Below are positions 1-7,610 of a stretch of DNA of 64,000 nucleotides, piece by piece. The stretch is from positions 74,896-138,895 of the forward strand of contig JAURJQ010000010.1 in assembly GCA_030832185.1 (NCBI GenBank), written 5' to 3'. Position 1 is the stretch's first letter. Each line of letters starts with the position of its first letter. A program made the position numbers and the translations under genes. This DNA comes from Chitinophagales bacterium. Lineage in GTDB: Bacteria; Bacteroidota; Bacteroidia; Chitinophagales; JADJOU01. Below the pieces are notes generated by a model. The model was not told the origin of the DNA. It saw only the letters and a program-made list of their open reading frames with translations, and made no database searches.

Positions 1-593
1 TTGCGCATTTGAGAAAGCGGTAGGTCTTCGAATGACTCTTGTCCTATTGGTAGATTCTGCAGTACATTCGCTGAATGAGCAGCTCCAGTGTGTCCTTGGT
101 AGGATTCTACATCTTTTTTCACTATTCTACCATCTTCGCCACTACCTACTAGGTTGGTTAGGCTAATTCCTTTTTCCTTGGCTATATTTTTTGCTAATGG
201 GCTTGCTTTTACTCTCTGATCAGATACAACTTGACTTGCTATAGGAGCTCCTATAATAGGGGCGCTATCTTCTTGTTTTACTTCTAAATTGGCGTCTTCT
301 TTCTCTCGGCTGATCGCTGGAGGTGTATCGCTAAGGAGACTCTGAAAATCTTCCCCTTTCTTACCTAATATAGCTAACAATCCATTGACAGGAACAGAAT
401 CTCCTGACTTAGCCGCTACATAGAGCACCTCACCAGATTGAAAACTTTCAAAATCCATCGTAGCTTTATCTGTCTCCACCTCAGCTACAACTGTGCCTGG
501 TTTGATAATATCGCCCACTTTGATAAGTAAATTCGCTATGACACCCTCTTCCATGGTGTCGCTCATTCTTGGTAAATTTAATCGTTCAGCCAT
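1..593 (-). CDS. pdhC: Pyruvate dehydrogenase E2 (dihydrolipoamide acetyltransferase), N-terminal part, cut by window edge
   Basis: Not in the ORF track because it runs off the left edge. Translating the minus strand from the ATG at 593 gives an open frame of 197 codons. It starts MAERLNLPRMSDTMEEG and holds a lipoyl domain with the lipoyl-lysine motif ETDKATMDFES near residue 45. An acidic linker follows, then a peripheral subunit-binding domain (VKASPLAKNIAKEKGI, GEDGRIVKKDVE, about residues 120-155), and then the opening of the acyltransferase core (EDLPLSQMRK). This is the E2 layout: it moves the acetyl group from E1 to CoA on a swinging lipoyl arm in the cytosolic complex. It lies 189 bp downstream of ffh on the same strand. 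The catalytic domain is outside the window. A 2-oxo-acid E2 is certain; pyruvate as the substrate is inferred from the motif flavour. Confidence 0.93.
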   Translation of the reverse strand, partial: MAERLNLPRMSDTMEEGVIANLLIKVGDIIKPGTVVAEVETDKATMDFESFQSGEVLYVAAKSGDSVPVNGLLAILGKKGEDFQSLLSDTPPAISREKEDANLEVKQEDSAPIIGAPIASQVVSDQRVKASPLAKNIAKEKGISLTNLVGSGEDGRIVKKDVESYQGHTGAAHSANVLQNLPIGQESFEDLPLSQMR

Positions 594-782
594 ATATTTC
601 GTTTATTTAAGATATAAGTTTGTTTAGTGTTTAGTTTGTTCAGTAGTTAATTTATTCAGTTAGTTCAGTAATTCTATTTTGTTCAGTGTTTAAATTATTC
701 AGCATTTCACATTCCTGATTTTCAAATTCACTTATCATCAAATCGTCTCATCAGAATATCATCATATCAACCCATCATCAAA
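594..782. repeat. Low-complexity intergenic stretch with five TTCAG(T) units and ATCA-rich tail
   Basis: The gap between ffh and pdhC has no credible ORF. From 639 to 702 the pentamer TTCAG appears five times at irregular spacing (639, 655, 664, 682, 698), mostly as (A/G)TTCAGT. From about 735 to 785 the sequence becomes ATCA/CATCA-rich. The spacing is too irregular for CRISPR. It may be degenerate slipped-strand repeat DNA. I see no clear terminator hairpin. Confidence 0.5.
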
Positions 783-2087
783 TTATCTTTTTCCAGGAGT
801 GAAATTCTGCATCTGCTTCATCATCTTTCTCATTTGATCGAATTGTTTAATGAATGCATTCACTTTTTCTATTGTATTTCCACTTCCTTTGGCTATTCGC
901 ATTTTCCGCTTCATATCTAGTATATCAGGGTTGCCACGTTCTTTTGGTGTCATAGATTGTATGATAGCCTCTATTTTCACGAATTGTTTTTCATCTATAT
1001 CGATATCCTTCATGGTATTGCCTATACCAGGTATCATTTTCATGAGATCTTTCATATTGCCCATTTTTCTAATCTGGTGCAGCTGATCTAGAAAATCATT
1101 AAAGTCAAATTGACTCTTAGCTATTTTTTTGGATAATTCTCTCGCTTTTTTCTCGTCGTAAACCTCCTGAGCCTTCTCGACGAGCGATACGATATCACCC
1201 ATTCCCAGAATTCTATTGGCCATTCTATCCGGATAGAATATATCGAGAGAATCTTCTTTTTCGCCTTGTGAAATGAATTTGATAGGCTTATCTACCACAT
1301 AGCGAATGGAAAGTGCAGCTCCACCGCGGGTATCGCCATCCATCTTTGTCAGGACGACTCCGTCGAAATTAATTGTATCATTAAATGCTTTAGCGGTATT
1401 GACCGCATCTTGACCTGTCATAGAATCCACTACAAAGAGGGTTTCAGATGGATTGAGTTCTCCTTTAAGCTGGGCTATCTCTTTCATCATGACCTCATCT
1501 ATGGCCAATCGGCCCGCAGTATCCACAATAACGATATTACAATTATTTGTTTTAGCGTATTGAATAGCTTTCTGTGCTATATCCAATGGGTTTTTGTTCT
1601 CTATTTCTACAAAGACCGGTACGTTGATTTTCTCACCCAATGCTTTCAATTGCTCCATAGCTGCAGGTCTATAAACGTCTGCGGCTACCATAAGAGGTCT
1701 CATTTTTTTCTTATTCTTGAGATGGTAAGCGAGTTTATGGGTAAATGTCGTCTTACCCGATCCCTGCAAACCAGCTACTAAAATGATAGGTAACGTTCCA
1801 GAAGTATTGATTTCTTGCTGACTACCTCCCATTAACTCGGTCAGGGAGTCATTCATGATTTTGACAAACATCTGACTAGGCGATACCGCCGTTAGGATTC
1901 CTTTTCCGATAGCATCATCCTTGACTTTGTCGGTAAATTCTTTGGCTACTTTATAGCTAACGTCAGCATCTACTAGGGCACGTCTTACCTCTTTGGCTGT
2001 GGCTGCCACATTTATATCGGTGATTTTCCCTTGACCTTTGAGGGTTTTGAGGGAAGCTTCTATACTTTCTTGTAACTTCTCAAACAT
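783..2087 (-). CDS. ffh: Signal recognition particle GTPase Ffh
   Basis: A 434-residue protein with the whole SRP54 layout. An N-terminal helical bundle is followed by the G domain, with P-loop GLQGSGKT (106-113), DVYRPAA (137-143), DTAGR (189-193) and TKMDGDTRGGAALS (from 247). The methionine-rich M domain (about 300-430) carries GNMKDLMKMIPG, the SMTPKERGNPDI segment and RKMRIAKGSGN, which binds SRP RNA and signal peptides. Ffh binds 4.5S RNA and brings ribosomes making membrane proteins to FtsY at the inner membrane. Length and motif order are normal. A minus-strand promoter (TTTG, 16 bp, TATATTTG at 2120-2113) lies 26 bp before the ATG, so it is probably transcribed on its own. No SRP RNA or ftsY is seen nearby. 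Confidence 0.98.
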   Translation of the reverse strand: MFEKLQESIEASLKTLKGQGKITDINVAATAKEVRRALVDADVSYKVAKEFTDKVKDDAIGKGILTAVSPSQMFVKIMNDSLTELMGGSQQEINTSGTLPIILVAGLQGSGKTTFTHKLAYHLKNKKKMRPLMVAADVYRPAAMEQLKALGEKINVPVFVEIENKNPLDIAQKAIQYAKTNNCNIVIVDTAGRLAIDEVMMKEIAQLKGELNPSETLFVVDSMTGQDAVNTAKAFNDTINFDGVVLTKMDGDTRGGAALSIRYVVDKPIKFISQGEKEDSLDIFYPDRMANRILGMGDIVSLVEKAQEVYDEKKARELSKKIAKSQFDFNDFLDQLHQIRKMGNMKDLMKMIPGIGNTMKDIDIDEKQFVKIEAIIQSMTPKERGNPDILDMKRKMRIAKGSGNTIEKVNAFIKQFDQMRKMMKQMQNFTPGKR

Positions 2088-2112
2088 GCTTTATATCTAG
2101 CGCTATAAGCTA

Positions 2113-2139
2113 CAAATATACTAAAAAAAAATTATTCAA
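2113..2139 (-). promoter_or_regulatory. Predicted promoter of ffh
   Basis: Reading the minus strand: TTTG at 2140-2137, a 16-bp spacer, then TATATTTG at 2120-2113. This fits the Bacteroidota pattern TTG-N(16-21)-TAnnTTTG and gives a leader of about 20 nt before the ffh ATG. Confidence 0.5.
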
Positions 2140-2173
2140 ATAGGATTTCCTAGCACAAAAATACATACTAGGA

Positions 2174-2302
2174 TTAAAAAAACGACCCTAATGCAATATT
2201 GGTTTTAGGTAAAATGACAAATGTGTAGAATGTAAGGCCCAGTGAGAGAATACAGAATAGAATAATCAGAAGAAAGAAAAGTTTCTCTTTGGTGGTGGTC
2301 AT
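2174..2302 (-). CDS. Small single-pass membrane protein (42 aa), translationally coupled
   Basis: Too short for the ORF track. The frame starts at ATG 2302-2300 and ends at TAA 2176-2174, giving 42 residues: MTTTKEKL, then one hydrophobic helix (about residues 9-31), a short polar tail and SFF. Its ATG overlaps the TGA of the upstream membrane-protein gene as ATGA, the classic arrangement for translational coupling, which supports it being real. The ffh promoter lies beyond its stop, so it is the last gene of the pair. I recognise no family. It may be a small partner of the upstream DUF6044-like protein, but that is inference from the overlap alone. Confidence 0.6.
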   Translation of the reverse strand: MTTTKEKLFFLLIILFCILSLGLTFYTFVILPKTNIALGSFF

Positions 2303-4014
2303 AATTTGTATAGGTATATTTTCCAAAAATCCTTTTCGGTGCCCACCGTTTTTAATAGGCTTAATCCTATGGCAGACTCATTTTTAATTTCACACGCGGA
2401 AAAAAGGTATTGGCCGCCTAGTTTTTTAAGCTGAGCCGTGTTGATCTCCAAGTTGTAAATTTTCTTTCTGTCATGTGCACTTTGACAATTTTGAACGTTT
2501 TCTACACCTAGTTCATCCGAGTAGAGGTAGCACCTATTTCCCCATGTATCAAACTTCTCACGAATGAGCGGATTTTTCTCCAGTTCTTTCTCCATTGTTT
2601 TTCTAAAGGCAATTTTATAGTTCAAATTATAGACTGAAAATAGACCATCGAGGGTTGCATAGTCATGGTATTGTGCTATAGTAGGGCTTAGCCCTAGAGA
2701 TACGACTTTATTTTGAGAGTGATTGGGGATAAGTTTTTTTATCTCTTGAAACTGTTCTATGGCTAGGTATTCTCTATAACTTGGAAATGTATCTTCAAAG
2801 CCCCAGAGCTTTTTATAGTTATGTTGCGTTTCATCATTCGCTAGAAAGAGGATAAGAAATTGCGTACCTAAGATGAGTGGAATGGTTTTTCGTAGCAATC
2901 TGAATCTAGCTATGGTATCTAGCGATATCAATAGAATCAGGAACCAAAGAAATGGCAATAAAAAACCAAATCGATTGAAACGGAAAGATTTTATAAAAAC
3001 GATACTTTGGCTAAAGTATTCAATATAATTATAGAAGGCCTGCCAAAGGACGATAAAAATTATGGCTATGAAAAGACGCTTGGACCATGGATTCTTTTTG
3101 ATGCCATAATAGCTCAAAATAAAAACTCCAAAGATAAGCGTCGAAACGAATATGGAAACATGATAATGTGTGCTAAAGAAGAAGGAGAAAAATTCTGTGA
3201 GACTAGCTTTAATATTAGGGACATCCTGAAATTGATAATAGTCAACTCGATGGGATCGAAATCCATTCCTTAGAAACAGCATCCCATAGATAAATTGCAA
3301 ATTAGCAAGGATGGTTCCAAGAATAAACGAAAGCCATGCCGCTATCCACTTTTTGATATGATCATGTTTTACTATAAATAGATAACCAAGATAGATGTTA
3401 AAAAGAACTATGATCTCTATGCCTGACCAAACAAAGGAGGAGCAGAATGGAAATATAAAGAAAATCAGTGCGGTGATGCCAAAATCTTGCTGATAATAGA
3501 GCCTTGCGAAACCATAAGCTAGCAGAGGCATACCCATGATAGAAATGCCAAAAGGGGTGAAGAACTGAATGGATGTCAATAAAAGACAAACAAAAACGAT
3601 ACCAGATTCATAGATATAATTAAGCGTCATGTAACGCTTGATAAATAAATAGAAGGAAATGAACCCTATCGTCTTAAAAATATAATGACCTATTATATAC
3701 CCATAAAAAATGTCAAAGAAATGGCAGAGGTTCGCAATAAGTGAGAACCCAGAAGGAAGCACATTTCGCGGCAATCCATCCATGATGGTATTTAATCTCA
3801 CCTCATTGGATAGGCTGTGCATATAACCAGAATTTTTCAATATATGTAGCCAGACGAGCTCACCTTCTAAGGTATCGTGAATACGAATATAGGAGTCATA
3901 GCCAAGAATGATGTAAGGCATAAAAAAACTAAAAGTCCAAATCCCAAAGCCAATATAAAATTCTTTAGAGAATCGTCTGTTTAGTTTTTGTAGGAGTGTG
4001 CTCAGTCTGTTCAA
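2299..4014 (-). CDS. Polytopic membrane protein, DUF6044-like
   Basis: A 571-residue protein with about 10-12 hydrophobic segments over residues 20-430 and a soluble C-terminal domain of about 140 residues. The segment after the first helix, GYDSYIRIHDTLEGE, resembles the conserved loop of DUF6044 proteins (YkoS-like). The large multi-pass fold with an acidic first loop and a C-terminal soluble part also recalls GT-C glycosyltransferases. No catalytic motif can be assigned with certainty and the substrate is unknown. It is followed by a 42-aa membrane peptide in ATGA overlap. A TAnnTTTG match (TAAATTTG) lies about 18 bp before the start. The DUF6044 assignment is from memory of the family; enzymatic function is inference. 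Confidence 0.7.
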   Translation of the reverse strand: MNRLSTLLQKLNRRFSKEFYIGFGIWTFSFFMPYIILGYDSYIRIHDTLEGELVWLHILKNSGYMHSLSNEVRLNTIMDGLPRNVLPSGFSLIANLCHFFDIFYGYIIGHYIFKTIGFISFYLFIKRYMTLNYIYESGIVFVCLLLTSIQFFTPFGISIMGMPLLAYGFARLYYQQDFGITALIFFIFPFCSSFVWSGIEIIVLFNIYLGYLFIVKHDHIKKWIAAWLSFILGTILANLQFIYGMLFLRNGFRSHRVDYYQFQDVPNIKASLTEFFSFFFSTHYHVSIFVSTLIFGVFILSYYGIKKNPWSKRLFIAIIFIVLWQAFYNYIEYFSQSIVFIKSFRFNRFGFLLPFLWFLILLISLDTIARFRLLRKTIPLILGTQFLILFLANDETQHNYKKLWGFEDTFPSYREYLAIEQFQEIKKLIPNHSQNKVVSLGLSPTIAQYHDYATLDGLFSVYNLNYKIAFRKTMEKELEKNPLIREKFDTWGNRCYLYSDELGVENVQNCQSAHDRKKIYNLEINTAQLKKLGGQYLFSACEIKNESAIGLSLLKTVGTEKDFWKIYLYKL

Positions 4015-4031
4015 TTTTAAAATCTACTAAG

Positions 4032-4039
4032 CAAATTTA
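4032..4039 (-). promoter_or_regulatory. -7 box TAAATTTG before the DUF6044-like gene
   Basis: The minus strand reads TAAATTTG from 4039 to 4032, a full match to TAnnTTTG, 17 bp before the start codon at 4014. No properly spaced TTG is seen upstream. Confidence 0.35.
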
Positions 4040-4122
4040 CAATAGAATCAAAAATTAATGCGAATTATAAAAAATTAGGCATTTATTCCTATCTTGCAGG
4101 GCATTAGAATGTAGGTGGTAGT

Positions 4123-5355
4123 TTGAAAAAAAGAGTAGTTATAATAGGTGGTGGTGCAGCAGGTGTTTTTAGTGCCATTCAGCTCAGAGAGCGCTTAGAC
4201 TGTGATGTTACTATTTATGAAAGAACATCCGAATTGCTGAAAAAGGTCAAGATTAGTGGCGGTGGTAGATGCAATGTGACACACCATTATTTATCGCAAG
4301 CCCAATTTTCCAAAAATTATCCGCGAGGACAGAAAATTCTAAAGCAAAATTTTAATAAATTTTCGGCTGCGGACATGTGGTTATGGCTGGAGACGAGAGG
4401 TGTCAAACTGAAGACAGAGGCTGATGGTAGGGTTTTTCCTTTATCGAATGATTCTCAAACTATCATTGATTGCTTCCTCAGGGAATTGGATCGATTTAAT
4501 ATAAAGGTAGTCTTCGGTTCAGAATTGCAAAAAATAGCCAAAAGAGATCAGGAATTTATACTCACAATAAATCAAAAAGAGTGCATCGCGGACTATGCAA
4601 TCATAGCTACTGGTGGCGCTCAAAAAGAAAGAGAACTAAGTATGTTTACTAGTATTGGTATTCAAACCATATCACCGGTTCCCTCCTTGTTTACATTTAA
4701 AATCAAAGAGCCTTCATTGACCGAACTCATGGGTCTGAGTCTTAAAAATGTAATGATAAAGATAATAGGTAAGGATTATAAGGAAATAGGAGACGTTCTT
4801 ATAACACACTGGGGATTGAGTGGTCCGGCTATTTTAAAACTCTCTGCCTGGGCGGCCTTTGAGTTACACAAAGCGGCCTATAATTTTCAAATAGCGGTAC
4901 AATGGATGGGCGAAATGACAGAGGAGCAAATTAGGCAAGAATTAGATATGATTATTAAGAACAATGGTCTGGCTAAGGTAGTCAACCGTAAAATAGAGAA
5001 ATTTCCAAAGCGATTCTGGGACTATGTGCTTTATAAGGCGGAGATAGAATTAGAGAAAAAATGGATAGATTTATCTAAAAAGAATGTGAATAAATTAGTT
5101 CAAGTTTTATTTCATAGTGTATATGATATCCAGGGTAAGACTACGTTTAAAGAAGAATTCGTCACAGCAGGAGGCATAAATACGCAGGATATCGATAGCA
5201 ATACAATGATGTCAAAGAAATTGTCTAATCTCTACTTCATAGGAGAAGTGACGAATATAGATGGAATCACGGGGGGCTTCAACTTTCAAAATACATGGAC
5301 CAGCGCCACAGTCTGCGCGATGGATATAGCTGAGAAGGCTAAGAAATGCTTTTAG
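4123..5355 (+). CDS. HI0933/BaiN-type NAD(P)/FAD-dependent oxidoreductase
   Basis: A 410-residue flavoprotein. An N-terminal Rossmann motif (VVIIGGGAAGVFSA) binds FAD. It is followed by KKVKISGGGRCNVTH, the signature of the HI0933/YhiN/BaiN family, and a second dinucleotide segment, YAIIATGGAQ. The C-terminus has the family's GGINTQDID and TGGFNFQNTWTSA segments, which close over the flavin. The start is TTG at 4123: the frame has a stop at 4105-4107 and no ATG or GTG between. The physiological substrate of the family is largely unknown; BaiN acts on bile-acid intermediates in gut clostridia, which should not be assumed here. It is a lone gene between oppositely oriented neighbours. Confidence 0.92.
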   Translation: MKKRVVIIGGGAAGVFSAIQLRERLDCDVTIYERTSELLKKVKISGGGRCNVTHHYLSQAQFSKNYPRGQKILKQNFNKFSAADMWLWLETRGVKLKTEADGRVFPLSNDSQTIIDCFLRELDRFNIKVVFGSELQKIAKRDQEFILTINQKECIADYAIIATGGAQKERELSMFTSIGIQTISPVPSLFTFKIKEPSLTELMGLSLKNVMIKIIGKDYKEIGDVLITHWGLSGPAILKLSAWAAFELHKAAYNFQIAVQWMGEMTEEQIRQELDMIIKNNGLAKVVNRKIEKFPKRFWDYVLYKAEIELEKKWIDLSKKNVNKLVQVLFHSVYDIQGKTTFKEEFVTAGGINTQDIDSNTMMSKKLSNLYFIGEVTNIDGITGGFNFQNTWTSATVCAMDIAEKAKKCF

Positions 5356-5398
5356 AATATTAAAAATGCACTAATCAATATTGGGTGCAAAAAAACAA

Positions 5399-5425
5399 AA
5401 GGCTGCCCCTATATCAGACAACCTC
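5399..5425 (-). terminator. Terminator between flavoprotein and DUF2795 gene
   Basis: On the minus strand AGGTTGTC (5424-5417) pairs with GGCAGCCT (5407-5400), including two G-U pairs, and is followed by TTTTGTTTTTTT. It ends the DUF2795 gene 20 bp after its stop. On the plus strand the tail is CTTCTTTT, so it may also serve the convergent flavoprotein gene. Confidence 0.6.
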
Positions 5426-5443
5426 TTCTTTTATTAATTAGGA

Positions 5444-5668
5444 CTAGTACTCATCTTCATTGAAGTAAAAGTCGTCCTGTGTAGGATAGTCTGGCCAGAT
5501 ATCCTCTACGCCTTCATATTGTTCGTCTCCAGCATCCTCTAGTTGCTGTAGATTCTCAGTAACGGCTACAGGTGCTCCGGAACGAATAGCATAATCTATG
5601 AGTTCGTCTCTAGTAGCGGGCCATGGGGCATCTTCCAAATAAGAAGCTAATTCAAGTGTCCAATACAT
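5444..5668 (-). CDS. DUF2795 domain protein
   Basis: A 74-residue acidic protein: MYWTLELASYLEDAPWPATR, then DELIDYAIRSGAPVAV, then an acidic tail ending with IWPDYPTQDDFYFNEDEY. This very conserved small protein occurs across Bacteroidota and matches DUF2795 closely in length and motif. Its function is not known; the fold is predicted as a small helical domain. No signal peptide or membrane segment is seen. A terminator follows at 5399-5425. It lies between an FAD enzyme (convergent) and the cobalamin adenosyltransferase (same strand, 44 bp upstream), so it could be in that operon, but no functional link is evident. Confidence 0.85.
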   Translation of the reverse strand: MYWTLELASYLEDAPWPATRDELIDYAIRSGAPVAVTENLQQLEDAGDEQYEGVEDIWPDYPTQDDFYFNEDEY

Positions 5669-5712
5669 AGTTTTTCCTTTTTTTGAGTTTGATAATTATT
5701 TTGATAAATAGT

Positions 5713-6276
5713 TTAAAGTGTTATATCCTTTTTCCATATAACTTCGTTTGCGTTATTTAATTGTGCCAGTTTTCTTGATAAAACGAAAAAATAATCGCTA
5801 AGTCTATTAAGAAATTGTAAAGCCACATTTACACTATCATGACACGGTTCTGTATCCATGAGAGCTACTAGACTTCTTTCGGCTCTGCGGCAGACAGTCC
5901 GGCAGACATGGGCTCTGGCAATAGTCTCACCGCCACTAGGCAGAATAAAATTTGTCATAGGCGACAATGTTTCGTCCATTTTGTCAATTTGTGCCTCTAG
6001 ACTTTCTATATCAGATACTAATAGATTAGGAAGTTTTGCAACATATTTCTCATTTAATGTCGCTATAACTGATCCTATATTGAAAAGAATATGCTGTATT
6101 TTGGAGAGATATTCTTTTAGTTCACCATTTTCGAGCGCTTCTATTAGCATTCCTAAGAAGGCATTGAGCTCATCTATATTCCCATAGGTGTCCACTCTAA
6201 CATAACTCTTCTTGACTCTATTCCCGCCGAATAGAGCAGTGCTGCCATCGTCACCTGTTTTGGTATATATCTTCAT
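5713..6276 (-). CDS. pduO: PduO-type cob(I)alamin adenosyltransferase
   Basis: A 187-residue protein with the PduO ATP:cob(I)alamin adenosyltransferase signature. The N-terminus KIYTKTGDDGSTALFGG (ATP binding) is followed by RVDTYGNIDELNAFLGML, then the helical-bundle motif FILPSGGETIARAHVCR with RRAERSLVAL, and the C-terminal LNRLSDYFFVLSRK. It transfers 5'-deoxyadenosyl from ATP to reduced cobalamin to form coenzyme B12 in the cytosol, as a trimer. No other B12 gene is in the window, which fits a salvage role. It follows a 49-aa membrane peptide by 13 bp, and both seem to use the promoter at 6480-6511. The symbol names the enzyme type; no propanediol-use cluster is present. Confidence 0.95.
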   Translation of the reverse strand: MKIYTKTGDDGSTALFGGNRVKKSYVRVDTYGNIDELNAFLGMLIEALENGELKEYLSKIQHILFNIGSVIATLNEKYVAKLPNLLVSDIESLEAQIDKMDETLSPMTNFILPSGGETIARAHVCRTVCRRAERSLVALMDTEPCHDSVNVALQFLNRLSDYFFVLSRKLAQLNNANEVIWKKDITL

Positions 6277-6289
6277 TTAATAAATCTGC

Positions 6290-6439
6290 CTATATAGCTT
6301 CAAAAGCCTGCGCTAGTCCAGTAAGAGCAAATGGTAACGGAATCCATACCCATTGTGGGAACATTACCAAGGAAGTTAAACAACCGATAACTCCAAGACC
6401 ACACATAATCCATGCTTTATTTCTATTATTATTACTCAT
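6290..6439 (-). CDS. Small membrane peptide (49 aa) at the head of the adenosyltransferase operon
   Basis: Missed by the track because of length. ATG at 6439-6437 to TAG at 6292-6290 encodes 49 residues: MSNNNRNKAW, then a strongly hydrophobic run broken by PQWVWIPLP, probably two short membrane helices, ending LAQAFEAI. It begins about 40 bp after a good promoter (TTG-N21-TACATTTG) and ends 13 bp before the cobalamin adenosyltransferase start, so it looks like the first gene of a two-gene operon. I recognise no family. It could be a small inner-membrane protein unrelated to B12. Confidence 0.65.
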   Translation of the reverse strand: MSNNNRNKAWIMCGLGVIGCLTSLVMFPQWVWIPLPFALTGLAQAFEAI

Positions 6440-6479
6440 AATCGCTTATTTATTAGGTGAACTAATTTTGAATTTTCGG

Positions 6480-6511
6480 CAAATGTAATTTTTTTTTCAA
6501 AAAAAAAGCAA
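6480..6511 (-). promoter_or_regulatory. Predicted promoter of the 49-aa peptide / adenosyltransferase operon
   Basis: Minus strand: TTG at 6511-6509, a 21-bp spacer, TACATTTG at 6487-6480. The -33 TTG lies inside the stem of the rpsT terminator, so the terminator and next promoter overlap. Leader about 35 nt. Confidence 0.5.
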
Positions 6512-6528
6512 GTTCATTTAGAACTTGC
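6499..6528 (-). terminator. Rho-independent terminator of rpsT
   Basis: Perfect 8-bp stem on the minus strand, GCAAGTTC (6528-6521) and GAACTTGC (6515-6508) with a TAAAT loop, followed by a run of nine T. It lies 35 bp after the rpsT stop. Confidence 0.9.
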
Positions 6529-6562
6529 TCAATATGTTTAATATAAGTTAATAATTTTAGTT

Positions 6563-6817
6563 TTAGGCAGCTTTCAGTATTTTTTTCATCAACTTAGACT
6601 TGATGTTAGCAGCCTTATTCTTATGAATAATATTTCGCTTTGCTAATTTATCAATTAAAGAAATTACATTGGCTAGCTTTTCTTTCTGCTCACCATTGTC
6701 TTCTAAATTTAGTATAGTCTTAATAGCATTACGCGTAGTTTTCGCATGATATCTATTGTATAATCTTCTCTTCACAGCTTTTCTAGCTGCTTTCTTTGCA
6801 TTTTTTGTGTTTGCCAT
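6563..6817 (-). CDS. rpsT: 30S ribosomal protein S20
   Basis: An 84-residue, lysine- and arginine-rich protein starting MANTKNAKKAARKAVKRR and continuing YNRYHAKTTRNAIK, then a helical C-terminus with LAKRNIIHKNKAANIKSKL. This is the usual S20 pattern and length. S20 binds 16S rRNA helices early in assembly of the small subunit. It has its own -7 box (TATATTTGCAC at 6853-6843 on the minus strand), identical to that of the tRNA-Asp gene at the end of the window, and a strong terminator, so it is transcribed singly. Confidence 0.97.
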   Translation of the reverse strand: MANTKNAKKAARKAVKRRLYNRYHAKTTRNAIKTILNLEDNGEQKEKLANVISLIDKLAKRNIIHKNKAANIKSKLMKKILKAA

Positions 6818-6829
6818 ATCTCTGAATCT

Positions 6830-7072
6830 TCAAATTTTGGAAGTGCAAATATATAAATTTATTTTTAAAATAATATTTTTTCTTTCTATCAGAAAAATAA
6901 TTAATAGAAACACTGCCAGAGTTAGTTCTATCATGAATTTGCTTAAAATGTTGAAAACTAATTTCTTAGATATATAAATACGGACTTTGTACTGGTCGCT
7001 AAAACCGAAAAAATAAACGATAGTAGAGCAAAAAATTATCATACATAACAGAAGAATGTCGTCTTTTCTCAC
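6830..7072 (-). CDS. Doubtful small membrane ORF (80 aa)
   Basis: A GTG-started frame encoding two hydrophobic helices (about residues 7-23 and 46-63) with lysine-rich flanks, ending 12 bp before rpsT. Its 3' end runs across the rpsT -7 box, the DNA is very AT-rich (which makes hydrophobic ORFs by chance), and no family is recognised. It is the only candidate gene in the 408-bp stretch 6818-7225, which otherwise holds only the rpsT promoter. Confidence 0.25.
   Translation of the reverse strand: MRKDDILLLCMIIFCSTIVYFFGFSDQYKVRIYISKKLVFNILSKFMIELTLAVFLLIIFLIERKNIILKINLYICTSKI
6846..6853 (-). promoter_or_regulatory. -7 box of rpsT (TATATTTG)
   Basis: Minus strand TATATTTG followed by CAC, 28 bp before the rpsT ATG. 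The same 11 bases TATATTTGCAC occur before tRNA-Asp. No clear -33 TTG at the proper distance. Confidence 0.45.
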
Positions 7073-7225
7073 GTCAAAACTTAAATTAAAGCAGAGCTTC
7101 TCGCCATTTTCTTTTCTAACAGGAGTAAAAACGTCTTAATACAAAAAACTGCTAGTATCGCACTTATTGGGATTAAATACTAAGGGTGTTTGCAAATGAC
7201 TCACTTCTTATTTTTCAGTTTCTAC

Positions 7226-7465
7226 TTAACCTTCAAAGAATCTAAATTTAGCATCTTTACCTAGAGCGGCCATACTAGTTTCAATTTCATTCGTTACCTC
7301 CTCGGCAATATCATCTATGATTTTATTAACTGTGTCATTTTCAGTCATTATACTGATCTGAAATGACTTTTTACCATTGGTGGTAGCTGTATCTAAGGTA
7401 ATGGCCGCTTTATTTCCTATTTGTATTTTAGCTGTTGGTACTGATAGAATTAGATTATTTTTCAT
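7226..7465 (-). CDS. Small protein of unknown function
   Basis: An unrecognised protein of 79 residues from the internal ATG (MKNNLILSVPTAKIQIG), or 93 from the track start at 7507. The shorter form is preferred because the extra 14 residues (MFLILYSNDLKKNH) look like untranslated AT-rich leader. It contains beta-prone segments (AKIQIGNKAAITLDTA, KKSFQISIMTEND) and a helical acidic part (KIIDDIAEEVTNEIETSMAAL). No signal peptide or membrane segment is seen. It is transcribed away from the T9SS protein at 7611. It could be a small cytosolic adaptor; nothing firmer can be said. Confidence 0.5.
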   Translation of the reverse strand: MKNNLILSVPTAKIQIGNKAAITLDTATTNGKKSFQISIMTENDTVNKIIDDIAEEVTNEIETSMAALGKDAKFRFFEG

Positions 7466-7572
7466 GTGGTTTTTTTTCAAATCATTTGAATATAGGATAA
7501 GAAACATTCTAATCGGTTACAGAAAAAATCTATTATTAGAATAATTTTATATCCTTCATTTGCATTTTTTTA

Positions 7573-7580
7573 TATCTTTG
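7573..7580 (+). promoter_or_regulatory. -7 box TATCTTTG before the Ig-repeat T9SS gene
   Basis: TATCTTTG matches TAnnTTTG 30 bp before the ATG at 7611. It falls inside the longer frame listed in the ORF track (TTG start 7560), which argues that translation begins at 7611 and not 7560. Confidence 0.5.
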
Positions 7581-7610
7581 CGAATACAATTATATAAATT
7601 CTATCCCAAG

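Noticed and set aside
639-702. Possible CRISPR array
   Set aside because: Units are 5-7 bases with irregular spacing and no cas genes are present.
1410-1781. 123-aa plus-strand ORF over ffh
   Set aside because: Lies opposite the conserved ffh gene; shadow frame.
7560-7610. TTG start of the Ig-repeat protein in the ORF track
   Set aside because: A promoter -7 box lies inside this stretch, and the ATG at 7611 gives a normal signal peptide.
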